A DNA stretch of 6,462 nucleotides from Actinomycetes bacterium. GTDB lineage: Bacteria > Actinomycetota > Acidimicrobiia > Acidimicrobiales > Bog-793. Location: assembly GCA_021823365.1 (NCBI GenBank), contig JAKAOD010000183.1, positions 1-6,462 on the forward strand, in the 5' to 3' direction. Every line of letters begins with the position of its first letter. Positions within the stretch are counted from its first letter, which is position 1. This document shows, one piece after another, positions 1 to 5,163 of the stretch. The translations under genes and the position numbers were made by a program. The notes under the pieces are model-generated. The model searched no databases. It was given only the letters and a program-made list of their open reading frames with translations, and had not been told where the DNA came from.

Positions 1-896
1 ACCGGCCCGCCCGAGCCGAGCCGGAGGACGGCGACCTGCGCGCCGCGCTCGGCGCTCGGGAGCCGGGGCCCGACGAGGCGCCAGGTGCCATGCGCCTCGG
101 CGAAGAGGCCGACGGTGCCGGATCTCCGGCAGCTCGCCCCGACGAGGCGTGTCCCGCCGCGGTCGTAGGCGACCGAGGTGAGCGACGAGGGCTTGCACGT
201 GCGGCCGGCGGCGGAGCTGGCGAGCTGGTGGCGGGTGACGAGCGTGCGCCAGCTCGGAAGGGACCCGACCGAGCCGCTCGGCGCCGACCGCCCGAGCGAG
301 GTCGGAGGGGGGGGTGACGCGGCCGAGAGGACCTCGCCGCCGTCACGAGCCACGAGGGCGAGCTCGCCCGAGACCGGGCCGGCGGCGAGCCCGTCGGTCG
401 GCCCGGGGATCGGCGCGCCGGGGACCCAGGAGCGCCCTGAGCCGGAGGTGGAAAGGAGCGTCGAGTACCGGAGCCGGTCCGACGACCGGATGCTGACGAG
501 AAGGGCACTCGATCCGGATGCGGCGAGCACGATCCCGCCGTTCGTCGCCGCACCGAGGTCCGCAGCGTGGTTCGACCAGCGCGAGCCCCCTTGGGGGAGG
601 AAGAACAGCTGCCAGAACGTGTTGAGCCGTTGGTCGAGGTGCCCCATCGGCACGCTTGCCCATGTGCCGGACGAGGTCTCGACGGTGGTCGGGAGCGGGA
701 AGCGGGCGACGTCGATCCCGGCGAAGCGATCGGCGGCTGCGGGCGCCGCCACCGAGGCGAGCAGCGCAGCAGAGCCAGAGAGGGCGCCGCAGGCGACGAG
801 CGCCCCCCGACGAATGCCGGACGGGCACGCGACCGACCGGCGCGTGCCGGCGAAGCGCCGCCCGGCACCTCGCTCTCGCCACGGCAAGGGGCTCAC
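1..896 (-). CDS. Exported beta-propeller-like (sialidase/BNR-type) protein, partial
   Basis: The frame is open for 298 codons and leaves the window at base 1, so the C-terminus is missing. The start is a GTG whose last two bases fall in the TGA stop of the upstream membrane protein (GTGA overlap), with GTGGAG 8 bases before it; this points to translational coupling. Third codon positions are strongly G/C. Residues 19-55 look like a signal peptide: Arg-rich n-region (RR at 19-20 and 29-30), hydrophobic 31-52, and an Ala-x-Ala site near 53-55. The mature part is rich in Ser, Gly and Thr with short beta-strand-like segments. A degenerate Asp-box (STSGSGRSW, about 149-157) and a second short TW segment near 271 suggest a BNR/sialidase-type propeller. 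Cys234 and Cys256 could form a disulfide. It probably acts outside the membrane; no enzyme activity can be assigned. The coding call is firm, the fold is inference. Confidence 0.75.
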   Translation of the reverse strand, partial: MSPLPWRERGAGRRFAGTRRSVACPSGIRRGALVACGALSGSAALLASVAAPAAADRFAGIDVARFPLPTTVETSSGTWASVPMGHLDQRLNTFWQLFFLPQGGSRWSNHAADLGAATNGGIVLAASGSSALLVSIRSSDRLRYSTLLSTSGSGRSWVPGAPIPGPTDGLAAGPVSGELALVARDGGEVLSAASPPPPTSLGRSAPSGSVGSLPSWRTLVTRHQLASSAAGRTCKPSSLTSVAYDRGGTRLVGASCRRSGTVGLFAEAHGTWRLVGPRLPSAERGAQVAVLRLGSGGP

Positions 897-2827
897 GAGC
901 TTCGCTCCACCCGGCGGATCTGGTCGTCGAGGGTGACGGCGAAGGAGGACCTCGACGCCGCGGTGCCCGCTCCCGGGGCGGTCTCGAGGGTGGCGCGGAC
1001 GCGACCGCGCGCGTCGATCACGAAGCCGAGCTCGCTGTGGCCGATCATCGCCCCGCCGGGCTCGTACTGCACCTGCACGCCGTAGGCGTTCCAGACGCGG
1101 GCGAGCTCTCGGGCCGAGCCCGTCAGGTAGCGCCAGTTCGGGACGTGCTGGAGGCCCTCCTGGCGGTCGAAGGCGAGGAGGTAGGCGGGCGCCTGGTAGA
1201 GCGGGTTTGCGTCGATCGCGACGAACTCGACGTCTTCTCGCAGGGCGGGTGCGAGCATCGCGTCCGCCTCCCGGAGCTCCTGGGCGATGAGCGGGCAGTC
1301 GCTCGTGCACACCGGGTCGAGGAAGGTGAGCGCGACGACCTTGCCCCGCAGGCTCGCCAGGCTCACGGGGCGGCCGTTCTGGTCGACGAGCCGGAACGGC
1401 GGCGCGGCGAAGTCCGTGACGCCCGGCGAGCCGTCGGCTGCCTCGGCGAGGATCGGCGAGGCGTTCGGCTGGACGGAGGCGACGGCCATCGGGACGACGC
1501 CGAGGAGGACGACGCAGGCAGCGCCGAGGGCGGCGATGGAGCGGAACAGGTAGGAGGGCCGGAGGGACGTCTGCTCGACGAGCGTCGTGAGCCGCTGGCG
1601 CAGCGGCAGCGCCGGTGACGGGGCCGGGCTCGGGGCGATCGACGGAACGGTCTCGGGGACGTGGGCGGCGGCGACGTAGCCGGCGACGAGCACGAGCGCC
1701 GCCGGGATCATGCTGTTCGGATCGGTGCCGACGCCGCCGAAGAACCCGAGGTCCTGGACGAGCACCCAGTCGGCGAGGCAAAGCATCGTGCCGGCGACGA
1801 CAGCCCAGCGCGCGACGCGGGCGAGGCCGGAGAGGAAGGCGAGCCCGAGGGCCGACAGGGCGGTGACGACGAAGAGGTTGACGGCGAAGCCGTGCGCGGC
1901 GTCGAGGGCAGCGAAGGAGCGCACCCAGGACGAGAGGAGGTGGGGCTGCGCCGTCTGGGCCATCTGGTGCGCCATGTCCGCGACGGTTCCAAGTCGCGTG
2001 CCGTCCGGCTGCCGGCCGTGGGCGATGTGGCCGGACCAGAAGCCGCGCCCGGGCCAGGCCTGCAGCGCCGCCATCCCCATGAGCAACAGGCCCATTCCCC
2101 CGAGCAGCAGTCTCCCCAGGCGAGCGCTCGTCCAGTGGCGCTCCGGGAGGGCGACGAGCGCTCCGGCGGCGACGTAGAAGAGCACCGCGCCGGGCAGGCC
2201 GAACATCCAGCTCGCCCCGGTGGCGAAGATGCCTCCGAACGCCTCGCCGAAGACCCAGACCACGAGCCCCCACCCGACGGCGCCGAGGCCCGCGAGCCTC
2301 GACCAGCTCCCCCGTGGCGCGACGAGGAGCCAGATCCCGATGCCGGCCTGGATCCAGACGACGGAAGCCGGCGCCGCGATCGGGTGGTAGCTCCAGATCG
2401 TCGCCCCGGCGTTGGCGAGGTGCTGCACCCAGGCCGGCGACGCCGTGGCGGCGGGCTCGATCACGCCGGTCGTCATCCCGAGCGGCATCTCGGGCTGGGC
2501 TTGGAGGATGCCGTCGAGGATCCAGAGCAGGCCGAATCCGATCCGCAGCAGCTTGCGGGCGGGCGCCTCGGCGAAGGCGAGCCCCGCCTCGGCGCGCAAG
2601 GTGACCCTGCCGCCGCGCATGCCGCCCGCGCCGGCCGGTCCGCTCCCCGCGCCGGCCGTCCCGCCCGCTGCCGCCCTGCGCAGCTCGGCGCGCCTGAGCA
2701 AGCTCCACGCGACGGCGACCAGGGCGAGGATGGCGATCACGACGAGGCCCTGGTGCAACAGGGCCGTCCTGAACGCCGACACGATCGTCGCGTTGTTCGG
2801 GGTGATCCCCGAGCCCATCCCCGGCAT
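893..2827 (-). CDS. Polytopic membrane protein with C-terminal SCO1/SenC copper-chaperone domain
   Basis: Numbering is from the most upstream TTG (base 2869, 658 aa). I prefer the ATG at residue 15 (2827, 644 aa) because AGGAG lies 10 bases before it; ATG18 is also possible. About ten TM segments are seen: near 40-58, 108-124, 168-184, 194-210, 223-240, 251-270, 325-347, 352-371, 386-403 and 441-463. Basic clusters (58-65, 105-109, 243-253, 423-443) fit an N-out topology that puts residues 464-658 outside. That part (about 485-650) is a thioredoxin-fold SCO1/SenC domain, with the copper-binding CTSDC motif (Cys521, Cys525) and the distal His611 in GHSELGFVID. SCO proteins deliver copper to the CuA site of cytochrome oxidase or act as thiol-disulfide reductants. 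The N-terminal part contains GEAFGGIF (208-215); I recall similar actinobacterial membrane proteins of unknown function, but cannot verify this. The exterior loop 271-324 contains several His and Met. It heads a two-gene unit with the propeller-like gene. Confidence 0.88.
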   Translation of the reverse strand: MPGMGSGITPNNATIVSAFRTALLHQGLVVIAILALVAVAWSLLRRAELRRAAAGGTAGAGSGPAGAGGMRGGRVTLRAEAGLAFAEAPARKLLRIGFGLLWILDGILQAQPEMPLGMTTGVIEPAATASPAWVQHLANAGATIWSYHPIAAPASVVWIQAGIGIWLLVAPRGSWSRLAGLGAVGWGLVVWVFGEAFGGIFATGASWMFGLPGAVLFYVAAGALVALPERHWTSARLGRLLLGGMGLLLMGMAALQAWPGRGFWSGHIAHGRQPDGTRLGTVADMAHQMAQTAQPHLLSSWVRSFAALDAAHGFAVNLFVVTALSALGLAFLSGLARVARWAVVAGTMLCLADWVLVQDLGFFGGVGTDPNSMIPAALVLVAGYVAAAHVPETVPSIAPSPAPSPALPLRQRLTTLVEQTSLRPSYLFRSIAALGAACVVLLGVVPMAVASVQPNASPILAEAADGSPGVTDFAAPPFRLVDQNGRPVSLASLRGKVVALTFLDPVCTSDCPLIAQELREADAMLAPALREDVEFVAIDANPLYQAPAYLLAFDRQEGLQHVPNWRYLTGSARELARVWNAYGVQVQYEPGGAMIGHSELGFVIDARGRVRATLETAPGAGTAASRSSFAVTLDDQIRRVERSS

Positions 2828-2831
2828 GCGC

Positions 2832-2920
2832 GACTGGCTCCTCGCTCCCGCCCGACTGCTCCCCGACAACTAGTCGATCCGGACCGGCTCCTGGTTCCCG
2901 ACTGGCTCCCGACCGGTCCC
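2832..2920. repeat. Degenerate GAC(C/T)GG(C)TCC repeats in divergent leader region
   Basis: GACTGGCTCC occurs exactly at 2832-2841 and 2900-2909. Variants are GACTGCTCC (2854-2862), GACCGGCTCC (2882-2891) and GACCGGTCCC (2911-2920, containing the palindrome GACCGGTC). The array spans the space between the membrane-SCO gene and the sigma-factor gene and reaches the proposed ribosome-binding region of the former. On the minus strand the unit reads GGAGCC(A/G)GTC, so some copies resemble Shine-Dalgarno sequence. It could be an operator array, an mRNA leader element, or simple repeat drift in GC-rich DNA. No clear -35/-10 pair for the minus-strand unit was found here. Confidence 0.4.
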
Positions 2921-2992
2921 TGACCCCTTCCGACGGTTCGCGCGGCCGCTTGCCTGCCGAGCCGCCACGCGGGAGGCGCAGCGGACCGTGGT

Positions 2993-2998
2993 TATCGT
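2993..2998 (+). promoter_or_regulatory. Possible -10 element (TATCGT) for a leaderless sigma-factor mRNA
   Basis: TATCGT fits the actinobacterial TAnnnT -10 pattern. It ends 7 bases before the ATG at 3006, so transcription would begin at or next to the start codon. No convincing -35 hexamer lies 16-19 bases upstream. This is pattern inference only. Confidence 0.3.
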
Positions 2999-3005
2999 GG
3001 CCGGG

Positions 3006-3575
3006 ATGGACGCGCTGACCGGCCTCGCGCTGGAGGCGCAGGCTGGCGACCGCCGCGCGCTGGACGAGCTCGTCGGGGCCGCCTACGGTCAGGTCTGGAG
3101 GTTCTGCGCCGGCTTCGTCGACGAGCAGAGCGCCGAGGACCTCGCCCAGGAGACCTTCGTGCGCGCCGTGCGCGGCCTCTCCGGCTTTCGTGCCGACGCC
3201 TCCGCGCTCAGCTGGCTTCTCGGCATCGCCCGCCACGCATGCCTCGACGAGCTGCGCGGACGGAGCCGCCGCCGGCAGCGCGACGCGACGCTCGCCTCCC
3301 GCCCCGGCCTGGCTCGCTCCGCCGGCACCGACGCCAGCCAGGAGAGCACCGTCGCCGACCTCTACCGCCGCCTCGAGCCCGAGCGGCGGGCCGCCTTCGT
3401 CCTCACCCAGCTGCTCGGTCTCTCCTACGGCGAGACCGCCCGCGTCTGCGAGTGCGCTACCGGGACGATCCGCTCACGGGTGGCCCGGGCGAGGGCCGAC
3501 CTCGTCGCCCTGCTCGGCGACGGGCGCTCCGGCTCGACGACGCGCCGCGAGCGGGGCGGCGCGGCACCGGCATGA
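3006..3575 (+). CDS. ECF-type RNA polymerase sigma factor (sigma-70 family)
   Basis: The chosen ATG start gives 189 aa. An in-frame GTG at 2988 (195 aa) has GGGAGG 11 bases upstream and is the alternative. Numbering here is from the GTG. Region 2 spans about 24-93: the core-binding/-10 recognition segment AEDLAQETFVRAVRGLSGF (49-67) and SWLLGIARHACLDELRGRSRR (75-95). A linker rich in Arg and Ser follows, then region 4 (about 122-175) with LEPERRAAFVLTQLLGLSYG and a helix-turn-helix ending in GTIRSRVARARADL, which would contact the -35 element. Only regions 2 and 4 are present, which is the ECF (group 4) layout. The short C-terminal tail is basic and lacks a sensor domain. No zinc-finger anti-sigma gene follows, unlike many ECF loci. 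The gene is divergent from the membrane-SCO unit and lies 76 bases upstream of an acetyltransferase, probably in the same transcript. The exact ECF group is not assigned. Confidence 0.92.
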   Translation: MDALTGLALEAQAGDRRALDELVGAAYGQVWRFCAGFVDEQSAEDLAQETFVRAVRGLSGFRADASALSWLLGIARHACLDELRGRSRRRQRDATLASRPGLARSAGTDASQESTVADLYRRLEPERRAAFVLTQLLGLSYGETARVCECATGTIRSRVARARADLVALLGDGRSGSTTRRERGGAAPA

Positions 3576-3655
3576 GCGGCCGCGCCGTCCGACCGGGCGC
3601 CGCGTCACCTGGTGCGTCGACGACCGGACGGCCCGCGACAAGGGAGCGGAGATGA
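3572..3655 (+). CDS. Possible 27-codon ORF between sigma factor and acetyltransferase
   Basis: An ATG at 3572 overlaps the sigma-factor stop (ATGA). The frame runs 27 codons to a TGA at 3653-3655 that itself overlaps the ATG of the acetyltransferase (ATGA). The peptide is Arg/Gly/Ser/Pro-rich with no recognisable domain and resembles random GC-rich translation. Two 4-base overlaps in a row are unusual and could mean translational coupling through the gap, or that this is a remnant of a lost gene. No strong ribosome-binding site precedes it. Low confidence as a true protein. Confidence 0.2.
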   Translation: MSGRAVRPGAASPGASTTGRPATRERR

Positions 3656-4137
3656 CAGAGCTCCGCTACGAGGTTGCCCGCGTCCCGGTCGAGCGGACGC
3701 TCGCCCTTCGGCGGGAGGTGCTCCGCCCCCACCTGGCGCCCGAGGAGGCCGCCCTCTCCGGCGACGACGACCCCGCGACGGTGGCGTTCGCCGCCGTCGG
3801 CGCGGGTGGCGCGCTGCTGTCCGTCGCCCGGATCGGTCCGGAGCCGGCGCCGTTTGCCGCTGTGGCCGTGGCCCGCGCCGGCCTGGCGGAGTGGCGCCTT
3901 CGCGGCATGGCGACCCGTGCTGACGTGCGCGGGCGAGGCATCGGCTCGGCGGTGCTGGACGCCGTCCTCGGCCACGTCGCCGCCGAGGGGGGCGGCCTCG
4001 TCTGGTGCAACGCCCGCACCCCGGCGATGGGCCTCTACCGCCGTGCCGGCTTCGTGACCTGGGGCGAGGAGTGGGTCGACCCGACGATCGGCCCGCACGT
4101 CGTCATGTGGCGGCAGGTCGGCCCGCAGTCCACTTGA
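3652..4137 (+). CDS. GNAT-family N-acetyltransferase
   Basis: 161 aa, a normal length for a single-domain GNAT enzyme, which transfers an acetyl group from acetyl-CoA to an amine. The ATG is preceded by AAGGGAG with about 5 bases of spacing, a strong ribosome-binding site that decides the start. Motif A is clear: the strand with WRLRGMATRADV, then the acetyl-CoA pyrophosphate loop RGRGIG (93-98) and the helix SAVLDAVLGHVAAEG. Motif B follows at about 117-135 with VWCNARTPAMGLYRRAGF, including Tyr129 and Phe134 typical of the family end. The N-terminal region (about 1-50) with VERTLALRREVLRPH resembles cytoplasmic GNATs of unknown substrate. The substrate cannot be inferred. It lies downstream of the sigma factor on the same strand and is probably co-transcribed; its stop codon falls inside a palindrome. 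Confidence 0.9.
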   Translation: MTELRYEVARVPVERTLALRREVLRPHLAPEEAALSGDDDPATVAFAAVGAGGALLSVARIGPEPAPFAAVAVARAGLAEWRLRGMATRADVRGRGIGSAVLDAVLGHVAAEGGGLVWCNARTPAMGLYRRAGFVTWGEEWVDPTIGPHVVMWRQVGPQST

Positions 4138-4159
4138 CGTCAAGTCAATGACTTGACGT
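4132..4159. terminator. AT-rich nested palindrome at the convergent gene ends: terminator or operator
   Basis: ACTTGACGT occurs at 4132-4140 and 4151-4159, with its reverse complement ACGTCAAGT at 4137-4145. This makes a perfect 14-base palindrome (4132-4145) and an 11-base inverted repeat around one central base (4137-4147 and 4149-4159). As RNA the second can fold as a 10-bp stem with a 3-base loop. It covers the acetyltransferase TGA, lies between convergent genes, and is clearly AT-richer than its surroundings. There is no U-tract, so a classical intrinsic terminator is not shown; a dimeric regulator site with three half-sites is the alternative. Confidence 0.45.
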
Positions 4160-4344
4160 TGCGCTCGGGGGCGCCCCTGGGTTCGCCTCGTGGGCCGTCG
4201 TGCTCGGGATCGAGTCGGCCCCCGACGGCTTCCCGGGCGGCAGGGCATGGCTCCGGCGCCGGCAGTGGCCGTTCTCGCAGGGCGGCGGGCGCCGAGTCCG
4301 TCGTCGGGTCCGTCGCCCAGCGGCGGTCGGACCAACCGGTGGAG

Positions 4345-4914
4345 CTATCGGTCGGCGACGAGCGCCTCGCCGACGGGCACGGCGAGGCCGGCGACGGACG
4401 GCGAGACGGCGGACTCGCCCGGGCGGAAGGTCGTCCGGCGTGCGTAGCCGGCCGGCGACGGGCGGTCGTGCACCTCGAGGACACCCTCGCCGAGGTCGAC
4501 CAACCACGCCTCGGCGATCTCCGAGCGGGCGTAGAGGGGCAGCTTGACGTCCCGGTCTGGGCCCGCGCTCGAGCCGGCGACCTCGACGACCAACGCGATG
4601 TCCGCGGCGGAGGGAAGCTCGTCGCGGTAGAGGTCGTCTCGCCAGGCGAGCAGGGCGAGATCCGGCTGGGGCTCGGAGGTCGCAGAGCAGCGGATCGGGT
4701 TCTGGACGCTCACGACGAAGCGGTCCCCGACCTGGCGCTGGAGGATCCTGGCGAGTGCGTTGACCGAGGCGGCGTGGCGGGCTCCGACCGGCGTCATCTC
4801 GGCGATCTCCCCCTCGAGCAGCTCGACGCGGTCGTCCTCGCCAAGGACGCCGACCTCGACCATGCGGTGGTACTCCTCCGACGTCCAGGTCCTGAGCCGC
4901 AGCTCCGTGCTCAC
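4345..4914 (-). CDS. Uma2-family (DUF820) endonuclease-like protein
   Basis: 189 aa, the usual length for this family, which has a PD-(D/E)XK restriction-endonuclease fold and mostly unknown function. The GTG start at 4914 is the natural beginning of the family: TWTSEEYHRMVEVGVLGEDD is the expected N-terminal segment. Then come VELLEGEIAEMTPVG (30-44, Glu34), QPDLALL (83-89, Asp85), ALVVEVAGSS (107-116, Glu111), and DVKLPLYARSEIAEAWLVDL (122-141, Lys124). The putative catalytic Glu, Asp, Glu and Lys are therefore all present, so nothing suggests inactivity. There is no Shine-Dalgarno sequence; a TAGCAT element 6 bases upstream suggests a leaderless message. The gene stands alone, divergent from the diguanylate cyclase. 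About 185 bases between its stop and the palindrome downstream hold no gene I can support. Such genes occur in many copies in actinobacteria and cyanobacteria and are not tied to a known pathway here. Confidence 0.9.
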   Translation of the reverse strand: MSTELRLRTWTSEEYHRMVEVGVLGEDDRVELLEGEIAEMTPVGARHAASVNALARILQRQVGDRFVVSVQNPIRCSATSEPQPDLALLAWRDDLYRDELPSAADIALVVEVAGSSAGPDRDVKLPLYARSEIAEAWLVDLGEGVLEVHDRPSPAGYARRTTFRPGESAVSPSVAGLAVPVGEALVADR

Positions 4915-4920
4915 GCCCCA

Positions 4921-4947
4921 ATGCTACGTGTGCCCGGCCGCCGGGCA
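4921..4947 (-). promoter_or_regulatory. Possible leaderless promoter with inverted repeat for the Uma2 gene
   Basis: On the minus strand TAGCAT (4926-4921) ends 6 bases before the GTG start. Just upstream is a 7-base inverted repeat with a 3-base spacer (TGCCCGG at 4931-4937, CCGGGCA at 4941-4947), placed where it would lie between the -10 and -35 positions. The -35 region has no consensus hexamer. An operator overlapping the promoter is possible, but GC-rich dyads arise easily by chance here. Confidence 0.3.
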
Positions 4948-4957
4948 TACCGGCCTG

Positions 4958-4996
4958 CCGTTCGCCCGGCTTCCCGTTCGCCCGGCGCCGTTCGGC
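4958..4996. repeat. Short direct repeats CCGTTCGCCCGGC
   Basis: CCGTTCGCCCGGC is present exactly at 4958-4970 and 4974-4986 (period 16), followed by a partial copy CCGTTCGGC at 4988-4996. They lie in the 249-base divergent intergenic region between the Uma2 and diguanylate cyclase genes. Function is unknown: binding-site array or local duplication. Confidence 0.45.
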
Positions 4997-5065
4997 TGCT
5001 GCCGTCGTCAGCGCTGCTCCGGTTCGGATGCCCGGAGGCCCGCCACCGGACCCGCGCGGGAAGAG

Positions 5066-5094
5066 TTTGCCTGTGCACGCACCGTGGCTAAAGT
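5066..5094 (+). promoter_or_regulatory. Candidate promoter for the diguanylate cyclase gene
   Basis: TTTGCC (5066-5071) and TAAAGT (5089-5094) are separated by 17 bases, a plausible housekeeping -35/-10 pair; TAAAGT fits the TAnnnT pattern. Transcription would start near 5101, giving a leader of about 60 bases before the GTG start. No other convincing pair was seen upstream. Confidence 0.45.
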
Positions 5095-5163
5095 GACGCC
5101 CCGGCGCTGCCGTCGGATGGAGCGCACGTCGGGGTACCGGCGCAAGGAAGAGGGAGCAACAGC

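Noticed and set aside
343..882. 179-codon minus-strand ORF beginning MARARCRAAL
   Set aside because: It is a shadow of the exported propeller-like gene, which in a neighbouring frame has a signal peptide, better codon bias and a start coupled to the upstream stop.
1661..2923. 420-codon plus-strand ORF opposite the SCO fusion gene
   Set aside because: Its translation is a charged, low-complexity Arg/Glu/Gly/Ala sequence typical of antisense frames in GC-rich genes, while the minus frame holds TM segments and the SCO motif.
3089..3349. 86-codon minus-strand ORF inside the sigma-factor gene
   Set aside because: It is antisense to the conserved sigma region 2 coding sequence and shows no domain of its own.
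4145..4948. 267-codon minus-strand ORF overlapping the Uma2 gene
   Set aside because: It is a low-complexity Arg/Pro/Gly sequence; the overlapping 189-codon frame carries all Uma2 motifs.
5066..5163. Cyclic di-GMP (GEMM) riboswitch before the diguanylate cyclase
   Set aside because: Fragments such as CACGCA and GACGC recall the motif, but the conserved order, the tetraloop and its receptor could not be found; the promoter reading of the same bases is simpler.
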